Assembly (NCBI GenBank): GCA_945906935.1
Contig: CAMDSO010000016.1
Location: 1-49,842, forward strand
Length of the DNA: 49,842 bases
Direction: 5' to 3'
Source: Bordetella parapertussis
Lineage (GTDB): Bacteria > Pseudomonadota > Gammaproteobacteria > Burkholderiales > SG8-41
Positions 16,070 to 25,041 of this stretch are shown here, one piece after another. The notes beneath the pieces are model-generated. The model made no database searches and was not told the origin of the DNA. It saw only the letters and a program-made list of their open reading frames with translations. Every line of letters starts with the position of its first letter. Positions within the stretch are counted from its first letter, which is position 1. The translations under genes were made by a program, and so were the position numbers.

Positions 16070-16541
16070 GGCCGGCAATCATAATCTGCTACGACAACAT
16101 CTTGCGCATGAATCGGATACCACCGCATTCGGCGCCAAACTAGCCCCGTGGCTGAACGGCGGCATGGTGGTCTATTTGCGCGGTGAACTGGGCGCCGGCA
16201 AAACCACGCTGGTGCGTGGATTGCTGCGTAGCCGCGGCGTAACGGGACGCGTAAAGAGCCCGACCTACACCTTGGTTGAACCTTATGTAATTTCTCAGTT
16301 ATACTTATATCACTTTGATTTTTATCGCTTCAGTCGTCCAGAAGAATGGACGGAAGCGGGCTTTCGTGAGTATTTCAATGGTGACGCTGTATGCCTCATC
16401 GAATGGCCGGAAAAAGTCGGGGACCAGTTGCCTGCAGCAGACCTTGAAATCGTGATCGAGGTCGACGGCGATGCCCGCCACATCACACTGATTGCAGACA
16501 CGGAGGCGGGACAAACTTGTTTAGCCGGACTGCAAACCTGA
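16068..16541 (+). CDS. tsaE: tRNA threonylcarbamoyladenosine biosynthesis ATPase
   Basis: A 157-residue TsaE (YjeE). Walker A is GELGAGKTT (39-47), and the family block VKSPTYTLVEPY follows. A Walker B-like aspartate is in YHFDFYR, and CLIEWPEKVG is the conserved C-terminal motif. TsaE with TsaB and TsaD makes t6A37 in tRNAs that read ANN codons. ATG 16068 overlaps the divergent queG start. An upstream TTG (16035) is possible but would run into queG. The 3' end overlaps the start region of amiC. Confidence 0.95.
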   Translation: MAGNHNLLRQHLAHESDTTAFGAKLAPWLNGGMVVYLRGELGAGKTTLVRGLLRSRGVTGRVKSPTYTLVEPYVISQLYLYHFDFYRFSRPEEWTEAGFREYFNGDAVCLIEWPEKVGDQLPAADLEIVIEVDGDARHITLIADTEAGQTCLAGLQT

Positions 16542-17908
16542 ACCAGTATCGCCCAGGGACGCCCACCGTGCCCCTGGGGCGCATTTGGCGCACGGCACTG
16601 CTCCTTTCCGCCACGCTCCTGCTGTCGAATTTGTCGTGGTCGGCGACGACGATTAGCGCCACACGCGTCTGGCCCGCCCAGGATTACACTCGCATCACGC
16701 TGGAATCAGCAGCGCCATTGCGATTTCAACTCCTGGCACTTAAAAATCCGGACCGGCTTGCACTGGATATTGACGGCATTAATATCAGTGCCCCCCTGGA
16801 AGAACTCAGCAACAAAATCGGCGGCAACGACCCTTATGTGAAATCAGTGCGGGTCGGCCGCTTCAAGCAGGGCACGGTGCGTCTGGTTTTCGACCTCAAG
16901 GCCGACGTTAAACCGGAAGTCTTTACGCTCAGGCCGGTGGCCGAATACGGACACCGCCTGGTGCTTGATATTTATCCGGCACAGTCCGCAGACCCATTGA
17001 TTACGCTGCTCGAAAAAACCCAGGCTGCACCTGCCACTACCGCGGCGGCAGCCGCGACCGGCGCACCGACCACAGCGAGCACAACCAAGGCCACCGAGAC
17101 AGCGCCCGCGCCTGACACCGCGCGCCCGCCGACTCCATCCAATCCGGCGAACGCAGCAAGCAGCATGACGCCACGACCGACGCGTCCGGAGCGCACCCTG
17201 ATTGTTGCCATCGACGCCGGACACGGTGGCGAAGACCCGGGCGCCAAGGGCCGCCGCGGCACGTACGAGAAGAATGTTACGCTGGCGATCGCGCACAAAT
17301 TGAAAGAAGTGATTGATCGTGAGCCGAACATGCGCGGCGTTTTAACGCGCGACGGCGACTATTTCATCCCACTGCAGGGGCGGGTGCAAAAAGCCCGCCG
17401 CCTGAATGCGGATCTGTTTGTTTCCGTGCACGCCGATTCTTTCATCCGGCCCGATGCACGCGGCTCATCCGTGTTTGCATTATCGGAACACGGCGCCACT
17501 TCGGCTGCAGCACGCTGGCTGGCAAAAAAAGAAAATGAAGCGGATCTGATCGGTGGCGTCAATCTGGATGTCGCCGATCCCTATCTAAAACAAACGCTGC
17601 TCGATCTTTCACAAACTGCCACCATCAACGACAGCCTCAAACTTGCACGCGCAGTGCTCGACAACCTTGGCAGGATCAACACGCTGCATAAAGGCACTGT
17701 TGAGCAGGCCGGCTTCGCCGTCCTAAAATCGCCAGATATACCCTCCATTCTGGTCGAGACCGCATTCATCAGTAATCCTGCGGAGGAACAAAAATTGACC
17801 GATGAGGGTTACCAGCAAAAACTCGCGGAAGCGATTTTCTCCGGCATCAAAAATTACTTCGCGAAAAATCCCGCACTTTCTCGCGCCAAGGCTGCTAACA
17901 ATCCGTGA
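16517..17908 (+). CDS. amiC: N-acetylmuramoyl-L-alanine amidase with AMIN domain
   Basis: A 463-residue AmiC-type cell-separation amidase. A signal peptide is followed by an AMIN domain (about 45-150, septal peptidoglycan targeting) and a long Ala/Thr/Pro-rich linker (about 165-225). The Amidase_3 catalytic domain follows, with zinc ligands in IDAGHGGEDPGA (His), the Glu in TYEKNVTL, a later His in FVSVHADSF and the catalytic Glu in ILVETAFISNP. No LysM repeat is present. GGAGG (16502-16506) favours TTG 16517. GTG 16568 with AGGGA (16555-16559) is an alternative that gives a shorter signal sequence. It overlaps tsaE by 25 bases, so the two are co-transcribed. Confidence 0.93.
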   Translation: MFSRTANLNQYRPGTPTVPLGRIWRTALLLSATLLLSNLSWSATTISATRVWPAQDYTRITLESAAPLRFQLLALKNPDRLALDIDGINISAPLEELSNKIGGNDPYVKSVRVGRFKQGTVRLVFDLKADVKPEVFTLRPVAEYGHRLVLDIYPAQSADPLITLLEKTQAAPATTAAAAATGAPTTASTTKATETAPAPDTARPPTPSNPANAASSMTPRPTRPERTLIVAIDAGHGGEDPGAKGRRGTYEKNVTLAIAHKLKEVIDREPNMRGVLTRDGDYFIPLQGRVQKARRLNADLFVSVHADSFIRPDARGSSVFALSEHGATSAAARWLAKKENEADLIGGVNLDVADPYLKQTLLDLSQTATINDSLKLARAVLDNLGRINTLHKGTVEQAGFAVLKSPDIPSILVETAFISNPAEEQKLTDEGYQQKLAEAIFSGIKNYFAKNPALSRAKAANNP

Positions 17909-17963
17909 CACGGTTTCCGCGCTTCCGCTAATATTCGAGTTCACTCTTCCTTATTCCCCGATT

Positions 17964-18743
17964 GTGCAAATTGCGTTAATTCCGGCGATGATTGTCGTCG
18001 CTCTCCTCGCCAGTTGCGCCGCCCTGCCGGACACGACTCCCGAGCAGGTGGTGCTGCCCTATGTGCACACCTTCTCGGCGAATCCAGCAAGCGACAACCT
18101 GCCCACGGGCTGGCGTCCCTGGGGCGTCAATCGTTTTAAACGCCCGACCGAGTACCGCCTGATCCAGGAAGACGGCCGCACCGTGATACGCGCGCGCGCA
18201 ACCGCCTCGGCCTCAGGCCTTGTTCATCCGCTGGGTCTCGACCCATCCGTATACCGTCTGCTGCACTGGCACTGGAAAGTCGACGAACTGATTGCGAAAG
18301 CCGACAACACGCAAAAGAGTACCGAAGACTCACCCGTGCGCCTGGTGATCAGCTTCGACGGTGATCTGGATAAACTTGATTTCGGCGACCGCATGTTCTT
18401 CGACCAGGTCAAGGCGTTCACCGGGCAGCAACTGCCCTATGCAACCCTCATGTATATATGGGAAAACCGTGCCGCCAAAGGAACGGTGATCGCAAACCGC
18501 TACTCCTCGCGCATCAAGATGGTGGTTGCCGAGAGCGGACGCGAGAAGCTCGGCGCCTGGCAGGAACAAACACATGACATCTACGAAGATTTTCGCCGTG
18601 CCTTCGGCGAGGAGCCCGGGCGCATCACCGCCATCGGCATCATGACCGACACCGACAACACGGGCGAAAACGTGCACGCTTATTACGGCGACATCACATT
18701 CAAACGCATCGCGCGAGTGCGCAGCGTTTTAGACAGCGATTAG
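17964..18743 (+). CDS. DUF3047 family putative lipoprotein
   Basis: About 259 residues from GTG 17964. The start is uncertain: ATG 17988 and several upstream codons are in frame. From GTG 17964 the N-terminus is a lipoprotein signal ending LLASC, which argues for that start. The body matches my recollection of DUF3047: GWRPWGVNRFKRPTEY, LHWHWKVDEL, RLVISFDGDLDKLDFGDR and the ending IGIMTDTDNTGENVHAYYGDI. The fold is jelly-roll-like and no biochemical role is established. It follows amiC with a 55-base gap, suggesting an envelope role in the same transcript. Confidence 0.75.
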   Translation: MQIALIPAMIVVALLASCAALPDTTPEQVVLPYVHTFSANPASDNLPTGWRPWGVNRFKRPTEYRLIQEDGRTVIRARATASASGLVHPLGLDPSVYRLLHWHWKVDELIAKADNTQKSTEDSPVRLVISFDGDLDKLDFGDRMFFDQVKAFTGQQLPYATLMYIWENRAAKGTVIANRYSSRIKMVVAESGREKLGAWQEQTHDIYEDFRRAFGEEPGRITAIGIMTDTDNTGENVHAYYGDITFKRIARVRSVLDSD

Positions 18744-18827
18744 GCGAAACGATCCGTCGCCCGCCCCGTACAGCCAATCACAGTGGTCATGCGCGCAAAT
18801 CAGGACGTTGCCGCACAACATTCAAGT

Positions 18828-18833
18828 TATAAT
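18828..18833 (+). promoter_or_regulatory. -10 element five bases before the mutL ATG
   Basis: Perfect TATAAT ending five bases before ATG 18839. A transcript started at the usual distance would begin at or next to the ATG, giving a leaderless mRNA. No clear -35 and no Shine-Dalgarno site is seen. Confidence 0.45.
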
Positions 18834-18838
18834 TTTTC

Positions 18839-20605
18839 ATGACCGCAATCCGCATTCTGCCCGACCTGTTGATCAACCAGATTGCCGCCGGCGAAGTAGT
18901 CGAGCGGCCGGCCGCGGCACTTAAAGAATTAATGGAGAACAGCCTCGACGCCGGTGCCTCCGAGGTATCGGTTCATCTGGCGGCGGGCGGCACCAAGCTG
19001 ATCCGCGTCAGCGACAATGGCAGCGGCATCGAGCGTGACGAGCTCCTGCTCGCCGTGTCGCGTCATGCGACGAGCAAAATTACCACCCTGGAAGATCTAG
19101 AGCGCATCCGCAGTTTGGGTTTTCGCGGTGAGGCGCTGGCCAGTATCGCCGCCGTGTCGGCACTCAAACTCTGTAGCAGAACGCTCGAGGCCAAACACGC
19201 CTGGTCTTTAACCGTCGAAAACGGCAGCATTTCGGAGCCGCAGCCGGCCGCCCAGGAACCCGGTACCAGCATCGAAGCGCAGGAGCTTTTTTTCAACACG
19301 CCGGCCCGACGTAAATTCCTGCGCTCGGACGCCACCGAATATGCGCACTGCGACGAGGTGTTCCGCCGCGTCGCATTGACGCGGCACGACGTCGGTTTCC
19401 GTCTGCAACACAATGCACGCACGCAGTGGCAGCTCAAGGCGCAGGATCACGCCGGCCGCATCGGCGCCATCCTCGGCGAGGATTTTGCCGCCACCGCGGT
19501 GAGGGTGAACGAAAGTGCCGGGGGTATTGCGCTGACTGGCTTGAGCGCGCTGCCGACCGCCTTGGGCGGCGGTCGCGAGGCACAGTATTTCTTCGTCAAC
19601 GGCCGTTTCGTGCGCGACAAAGTGCTGGCCCACGCCCTGCGCCAGGCCTATCAGGATGTGTTGCATCATGATCGCTACCCGGCCTACGCCTTGTTTCTTG
19701 AGATCGATCCGGCGCGGGTCGACGTCAATGTGCACCCGACCAAAAGCGAAGTGCGTTTCCGTGATTCGCAGGCGGTGCACCAGTTTGTCTTCCACGCACT
19801 CGCCCGTGCTCTGGCGGGGTCCGCTGGAACGCGCGTAATTTCGAGCGCAGCACCATTCGAGATGGCGCCACCCGCACGCGACGGTTTCGTCCCGGTGCAG
19901 CATCGGATGCCGCTCGGCATCGCCCAGCCCAGCAATGTTTACCAGACGCTGTTTGGCAACGCGCCAGCGGCACAGGCCGCGTTCAGCGAGACGGTCGCCG
20001 CACCGCTGCCTAGCGGCGATGCGCCACCGCTGGGGTTCGCTCTGGCGCAACTCTGTGGCGTTTATATCCTGGCGCAAAACGAACACGGACTGGTCATCAT
20101 CGACATGCATGCCGCCCACGAGCGCATCGTCTACGAAAAACTCAAAACCCAGCTTGATGCCGACCGTATCGCCATGCAACCGCTGCTGATTCCGGTGGTC
20201 TTTTATGCTGACAAGTTAGACGTGGCCACCGCCGAAGAACACGCCGAGGCGCTCACCAGCCTCGGTTTTGAAATTGCCGCCACCTCGCCAACCTCGCTGG
20301 CAGTACGCGGCGTGCCGGTAGCGCTACAAAATGCCGACGCCGGCGCGCTGGCGCGCGACGTGCTGGGTGAAATCCGCGAATTCGGTGCAAGCCGCGTTCT
20401 GCTCGAACGGCGCAATGAACTGCTCTCCACCATGGCCTGCCACACGGCGGTACGCGCCAACCGCATGCTGACCGTGCCTGAAATGAACGGCCTGCTGCGC
20501 GATATGGAAGCAACCGAGCGCTCGGGCCAGTGCAACCACGGTCGCCCGACATGGCACCAGATATCGCTGCCTGAACTCGATCGCCTGTTCATGCGCGGCC
20601 GCTGA
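18839..20605 (+). CDS. mutL: DNA mismatch repair protein MutL
   Basis: A 588-residue MutL. The GHKL ATPase motifs are in order: KELMENSLDAGA, RVSDNGSGIE, LGFRGEALASI, then the lid region and the second domain with VNVHPTKSEVRF. The C-terminal domain carries DMHAAHERIVYE, matching the endonuclease motif D-Q-H-A-x2-E-x4-E except that Met replaces Gln. ACHTAVRANR and CNHGRPTW complete the metal site. It is therefore the nicking type of MutL found in organisms without MutH, as in Neisseria. It is followed by miaA after three bases, the common proteobacterial order. Confidence 0.97.
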   Translation: MTAIRILPDLLINQIAAGEVVERPAAALKELMENSLDAGASEVSVHLAAGGTKLIRVSDNGSGIERDELLLAVSRHATSKITTLEDLERIRSLGFRGEALASIAAVSALKLCSRTLEAKHAWSLTVENGSISEPQPAAQEPGTSIEAQELFFNTPARRKFLRSDATEYAHCDEVFRRVALTRHDVGFRLQHNARTQWQLKAQDHAGRIGAILGEDFAATAVRVNESAGGIALTGLSALPTALGGGREAQYFFVNGRFVRDKVLAHALRQAYQDVLHHDRYPAYALFLEIDPARVDVNVHPTKSEVRFRDSQAVHQFVFHALARALAGSAGTRVISSAAPFEMAPPARDGFVPVQHRMPLGIAQPSNVYQTLFGNAPAAQAAFSETVAAPLPSGDAPPLGFALAQLCGVYILAQNEHGLVIIDMHAAHERIVYEKLKTQLDADRIAMQPLLIPVVFYADKLDVATAEEHAEALTSLGFEIAATSPTSLAVRGVPVALQNADAGALARDVLGEIREFGASRVLLERRNELLSTMACHTAVRANRMLTVPEMNGLLRDMEATERSGQCNHGRPTWHQISLPELDRLFMRGR

Positions 20606-20608
20606 CGC

Positions 20609-21634
20609 ATGCCGGCAAAAAACACACCGACGTCAGACGACATACCAGCCACGCCTCAGTCAGCAGCAACCCAGATGGTAGGCGACTCCCGTGGCGAAAA
20701 TCAGCCGCCAGCGATCTTGTTGATGGGGCCGACCGCCAGCGGCAAAACTGCGGTGGCGGTAGAATTGGTGCGCCGGCTCAACTGCGAAATCATCAGCGTC
20801 GATTCAGCCCAAGTCTATCGGGGCATGAATATCGGCACTGCCAAACCGGACGCCGTGCTTCTGGCCACCGCACCGCATCATCTGATCAATCTGATCAATC
20901 CCGACGAAGCCTACTCGGCGGCACGTTTTCGTGATGATGCCCTGGCACTCATGCGCGAAATCACCGCTCGCGGCAACATCCCGCTGTTGACCGGCGGCAC
21001 CATGATGTATTTCAAGGCGCTCACCGAGGGGCTGTCGGAACTGCCGGAAGCCGATCCGATGATCCGCATGATCATCGACACCATGGCTGAAGAAAAAGGC
21101 TGGCCGGGTGTGCACCTCGAACTCGCGCGTATCGACCCGCAAATCGCCGCCCGACTCGCCCCCAACGACGCACAACGAATCCAGCGCGCGCTGGAGGTTT
21201 ACTACATCACCAACAAGACGATGTCGGAACTGCAACAAAAGCCCAAGTACGTTTACTTTCCGTACCGTCCGCTCAAAATCGGCCTCTTGCCCGCCGACCG
21301 ATCAGTCTTGCATCTGCGCATTGCCGAACGCTTCGAGACGATGCTCGAGCTGGGCTTGATCTCGGAACTGCGCGCGCTACGCAAAAATTATGCGCTCGAG
21401 GTCGATATGCCGGCGATGCGCTGTGTCGGCTACCGCCAGACCTGGGCCTATCTCGACGGCGAAATCGGCCTCGCCTCACTGCGCGAACAAGGGATAGCCG
21501 CCACGCGGCAACTGGCAAAACGCCAACTGACCTGGTTGCGCGCCATGCCAGACGTTGTCGAATTCGATTGCCTCGCCGACGACCTCGCGGACGCGGTAAT
21601 CGCTCACGTGCAACAGAAATTAGAACAACGATAA
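20609..21634 (+). CDS. miaA: tRNA dimethylallyltransferase
   Basis: A 341-residue MiaA, which transfers dimethylallyl to A37 of tRNAs reading UNN codons. The P-loop is MGPTASGKTAVAVEL (about 39-53). The DSQVYR-type motif appears as DSAQVYRGMNIGTAKP, and TGGTMMYFKAL and CVGYRQTWAYLDGE are further family blocks. The N-terminal 30 residues are polar and variable, so a later start (ATG 20675) is possible. ATG 20609 fits the three-base spacing after mutL. Confidence 0.96.
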   Translation: MPAKNTPTSDDIPATPQSAATQMVGDSRGENQPPAILLMGPTASGKTAVAVELVRRLNCEIISVDSAQVYRGMNIGTAKPDAVLLATAPHHLINLINPDEAYSAARFRDDALALMREITARGNIPLLTGGTMMYFKALTEGLSELPEADPMIRMIIDTMAEEKGWPGVHLELARIDPQIAARLAPNDAQRIQRALEVYYITNKTMSELQQKPKYVYFPYRPLKIGLLPADRSVLHLRIAERFETMLELGLISELRALRKNYALEVDMPAMRCVGYRQTWAYLDGEIGLASLREQGIAATRQLAKRQLTWLRAMPDVVEFDCLADDLADAVIAHVQQKLEQR

Positions 21635-21956
21635 CGCTGGCGACCCGATCATGCACTCCCACTATCCGGCGCAAGAGCCGGTCAGGCGGAATAGCGACAA
21701 GCGTAGACCTGCCCGACCGGTGTATGATCTGGATCAAATCACATGCGGTTGATCCCAGTACAGTTTATGCAGCCTACCCGCAGTTTTTTTGCTCTGCGTT
21801 GGCATTCGCCTGCAGACCATTTGAACCATCATGAACAACGGGGTTCATACACTCATCGCCGCATGAATTGACCGCCCTGCCGCGCGTGCACATCAACCGC
21901 TGCGGCACGGTAAAATCTTTTTTTTAACTGCTATTTGTAATATACAAGGGAGACTC
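21635..21956. other. 322-base intergenic region between miaA and pntA
   Basis: It holds T-runs (21787-21791 and 21918-21925), a possible FNR/Anr-like box and the pntA ribosome site. The last 50 bases are AT-rich and probably contain the pntA promoter (TAATAT near 21938), without a clear -35. No protein-like reading frame is seen. Confidence 0.5.
21724..21737. promoter_or_regulatory. Possible FNR/Anr-type box
   Basis: ATGAT-CTGG-ATCAA matches the dyad TTGAT-N4-ATCAA at nine of ten positions. It lies about 220 bases upstream of pntA, far for direct control of the nearest visible promoter. Confidence 0.25.
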
Positions 21957-23546
21957 ATGCCTCAGGTTATTGGGATACCAAAAGAGATCGCCGCGGGAGA
22001 AAAACGCGTAGCCACGGTACCCGAAGTTGTCGAGAAAATGGTCAAGCTTGGCTTCAAGGTGGCCGTCGAATCGGGCGCCGGAAATGCCTCCAATTTCAGC
22101 GACGATGTTTATCGCGCCGCTGGCGCCGAGATCATCGCCGATGCCGCTGGTCTGTGGGCGGGCGCCGATATTGTCTTTAAAGTACGCGGCCCCAGCGCGG
22201 ACGAAGTGAAGCTGCTGCGCGAAGGCGGCACGCTTGTATCGTTCATCTGGCCGGCGCAGAACCCGGATCTCATGCAACAACTGGCAGCGCGAAAGGCCAC
22301 CGTACTGGCGATAGACGCACTGCCCCGTGTGTTGAGCCGCGCCCAGAAGATGGACGCCTTGACCTCGCAGGCCGGCGTTGCCGGCTATCGGGCTGTGATT
22401 GAGGCTGCCAATGCCTTTGGTCGCTTCTTCAACGGCCAGATCACTGCTGCAGGCAAGGTACAACCGGCCAAGGTCTTCATCGCCGGTGCCGGTGTCGCCG
22501 GCCTCGCCGCGATTAGTACTGCGGCCAGTCTGGGCGCGATTGTCCGCGCCAATGACACGCGTGCCGAGGTTGCCGATCAGGTCGTCTCGCTCGGCGGCGA
22601 ATTCGTCAAGGTTGATTACGAGGAAGAAGGCGCCGGCGGCGGCGGTTACGCCAAGGTCATGAGCGAGGGCTTCCTGCAAGCGCAACGCGAAATGTATGCA
22701 AAACAGGCGCGTGAAGTTGACATCATCATCACCACCGCGCTGATCCCCGGAAAACCAGCCCCCCGGCTGATCACCGCCGAGATGGTGCAGAGCATGAAGC
22801 CGGGCAGTGTCATCGTCGACATGGCGGCCGAACAAGGCGGTAACTGCGCGCTCACCGAACCCGGCCAGGCAATCGTCAAGCACGGCGTGACCATCATCGG
22901 CTACACCGATCTGGTCAGCCGTCTCGCCAAGCAATCGTCGACGCTGTATTCATCGAATCTGTTCCGTCTGTCGGAAGAGTTGTGCAAGACCAAGGATGGC
23001 GTCATCAACGTCAACATGGAAGACGACGCCATACGCGGCCTGACGGTCATCAAAGAAGGCGCGATCACGTGGCCCGCACCGCCGATCAAACTGGCGGCAC
23101 CACCACCTGCCACAGCCAAACCGGCCGTTGTCTCGGCTTCTACTAAAGGTCACGGTCACGGTGGGGGCGGTGCCCCGGCCTCAGCGACCCGCACCGCCGT
23201 CATGTTTGGTGTTGCCGCACTGCTATTTTGGTTGATCGGCACGGGTGCGCCCAGCGCCTTTCTCGCCAACCTCACGGTGTTCGTGCTGGCCTGCTTCATC
23301 GGCTATATGGTTGTGTGGAATGTCACCCCGGCACTGCACACGCCGTTGATGAGCGTGACCAACGCGATCTCCAGCATCATCGCCATCGGCGCACTGGTAC
23401 AGATTGCGCCGCCGCTGGCAGACGGCGTGACGCGTCCCGAAAGCCTGATCCAGTGGCTGGCAGGGCTCGGCATTGTGCTGACTGCGATCAATATGTTCGG
23501 CGGCTTCGCCGTGACCCAGCGCATGCTGGCGATGTTCCGTAAATAA
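21957..23546 (+). CDS. pntA: NAD(P) transhydrogenase subunit alpha
   Basis: A 529-residue PntA. The N-terminal alanine-dehydrogenase/PNT domain starts MPQVIGIPKEIAAGEKRVATVPE, written here in two parts: MPQVIGIPKEIAAGE and KRVATVPE. The NAD-binding domain has VFIAGAGVAGLAAIS (about 170-185). A Gly/His-rich linker (GHGHGGGG) leads to the membrane part (about 415-525). The enzyme uses the proton gradient to reduce NADP+ with NADH. AAGGGAG (21946-21952) sets ATG 21957. The 12-base gap to pntB shows an operon. It would supply NADPH for biosynthesis and for glutathione- or Msr-linked repair. Confidence 0.96.
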   Translation: MPQVIGIPKEIAAGEKRVATVPEVVEKMVKLGFKVAVESGAGNASNFSDDVYRAAGAEIIADAAGLWAGADIVFKVRGPSADEVKLLREGGTLVSFIWPAQNPDLMQQLAARKATVLAIDALPRVLSRAQKMDALTSQAGVAGYRAVIEAANAFGRFFNGQITAAGKVQPAKVFIAGAGVAGLAAISTAASLGAIVRANDTRAEVADQVVSLGGEFVKVDYEEEGAGGGGYAKVMSEGFLQAQREMYAKQAREVDIIITTALIPGKPAPRLITAEMVQSMKPGSVIVDMAAEQGGNCALTEPGQAIVKHGVTIIGYTDLVSRLAKQSSTLYSSNLFRLSEELCKTKDGVINVNMEDDAIRGLTVIKEGAITWPAPPIKLAAPPPATAKPAVVSASTKGHGHGGGGAPASATRTAVMFGVAALLFWLIGTGAPSAFLANLTVFVLACFIGYMVVWNVTPALHTPLMSVTNAISSIIAIGALVQIAPPLADGVTRPESLIQWLAGLGIVLTAINMFGGFAVTQRMLAMFRK

Positions 23547-23558
23547 GGGAGACCAAAA

Positions 23559-24971
23559 ATGTCCGCAAGTCTCGCCACCGTCTCCTATATCGGGGCAACC
23601 ATCCTTTTCATTCTCAGCCTGGGCGGCCTCTCCAATCCAGAATCGTCGCGTCGCGGCAACCTCTACGGCATGATCGGCATGGCGATCGCCGTGCTGGCGA
23701 CGATCTTCGGACCGCGCGTCACCGGTGGCGGCATCACGCTGATCATCGCAGCCATGACGGTCGGCGGCGCCATCGGCATCTTTGCTGCACGCACTGTGAA
23801 GATGACGCAGATGCCCGAACTGGTCGCATTAATGCACAGCCTCGTCGGCCTCGCCGCCTGTCTGGTCGGCTTCGCCAATTACATCGATCCATCAGTGCAA
23901 ATGAAAGGCGTTGAAAAAACCATCCACGAAGTCGAAATCTACGTCGGCATATTGATCGGAGCGGTGACCTTCTCCGGCTCAGTCATTGCATTCTGCAAGC
24001 TCTCCGGCAAGATCGGCGGCAGCCCGCTGCTATTACCAGGGCGCCATTTGATGAACCTGTCCGGCCTGCTGGTGGTGATTTGGTTCGGCTGGCAGTTCAT
24101 TCACAGTCATAGTATCAGCGACGGCATGACGCCGTTATTCGTGATGACAGCGATCGCCCTGCTGTTTGGCATACACATGGTGATGGCCATCGGCGGCGCT
24201 GACATGCCGGTGGTGGTGTCCATGCTCAACAGCTACTCGGGTTGGGCGGCGGCGGCGACCGGCTTCATGCTGTCGAATGATCTCTTGATCGTGACCGGCG
24301 CACTGGTCGGTTCAAGCGGTGCAATCCTGTCTTACATCATGTGCCGTGCGATGAACCGCAACTTTATCAGCGTGATCGCCGGCGGCTTCGGCACCGAGGG
24401 CGGAAAACCGGCGCCGAAAGCTGATGGCGCACAACCAGCCGGTGAAGTGGTACCGATCAGCGCAAGTGAAACCGCTGAACTGCTGGGCGAAGCGAAAAAC
24501 GTCATTATCGTGCCGGGCTACGGCATGGCGGTGGCGCAAGCGCAACACACGGTGTTCGAAATCACCAAACATCTGCGCAGCAAAAACATCAATGTGCGCT
24601 TTGGCATTCACCCGGTGGCCGGTCGCATGCCCGGGCACATGAACGTATTGCTGGCGGAAGCCAAGGTGCCCTACGACATCGTGATGGAAATGGACGAGAT
24701 CAACGATGACTTCCCCAATACGGATGTGGCTATCGTAATCGGTGCCAACGACATCGTGAACCCCGCCGCCCAGGAAGACCCGACCAGTCCGATCGCCGGC
24801 ATGCCGGTGCTTGAAGTCTGGAAAGCGAAGACCTCGATCGTCATGAAGCGCAGCATGGCTTCGGGCTATGCCGGCGTCGACAATCCGCTCTTCTACAAAG
24901 ACAACAACCGCATGTTGTTCGGCGACGCCAAGAAGATGCTCGACGAAGTGTTGATTGCACTAAAAACCTAA
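23559..24971 (+). CDS. pntB: NAD(P) transhydrogenase subunit beta
   Basis: A 470-residue PntB, near the usual length of about 462. Its membrane half has about nine helices (residues 1-260), with the conserved polar [20 protein letters not shown] segment. The NADP(H)-binding domain has [33 protein letters not shown], and the ending [16 protein letters not shown] and [16 protein letters not shown]. It forms the proton-translocating transhydrogenase with PntA in the inner membrane. It is followed by a bidirectional terminator. Confidence 0.97.
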   Translation: MSASLATVSYIGATILFILSLGGLSNPESSRRGNLYGMIGMAIAVLATIFGPRVTGGGITLIIAAMTVGGAIGIFAARTVKMTQMPELVALMHSLVGLAACLVGFANYIDPSVQMKGVEKTIHEVEIYVGILIGAVTFSGSVIAFCKLSGKIGGSPLLLPGRHLMNLSGLLVVIWFGWQFIHSHSISDGMTPLFVMTAIALLFGIHMVMAIGGADMPVVVSMLNSYSGWAAAATGFMLSNDLLIVTGALVGSSGAILSYIMCRAMNRNFISVIAGGFGTEGGKPAPKADGAQPAGEVVPISASETAELLGEAKNVIIVPGYGMAVAQAQHTVFEITKHLRSKNINVRFGIHPVAGRMPGHMNVLLAEAKVPYDIVMEMDEINDDFPNTDVAIVIGANDIVNPAAQEDPTSPIAGMPVLEVWKAKTSIVMKRSMASGYAGVDNPLFYKDNNRMLFGDAKKMLDEVLIALKT

Positions 24972-24986
24972 CGCCGGTTTTCGCGC

Positions 24987-25023
24987 AAAAAAAGGCCGTG
25001 CCCGCAGGGGGACGGCCTTTTTT
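24987..25023. terminator. Bidirectional terminator between pntB and xseA
   Basis: AAAAAAAGGCCGT (24987-24999) pairs with ACGGCCTTTTTT (25012-25023) around a GC-rich loop. A-tract and T-tract make it work for both converging genes. Confidence 0.93.
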
Positions 25024-25041
25024 GCGCCGTCGACACGGCGT

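Noticed and set aside
19208-20179. 323-codon minus-strand open frame
   Set aside because: It is an antisense shadow of mutL; the plus strand carries all MutL motifs and the minus frame has no ribosome site or recognisable domain.
21924-22934. 336-codon minus-strand open frame
   Set aside because: Antisense to pntA, whose NAD-binding motifs and ribosome site are clear on the plus strand.
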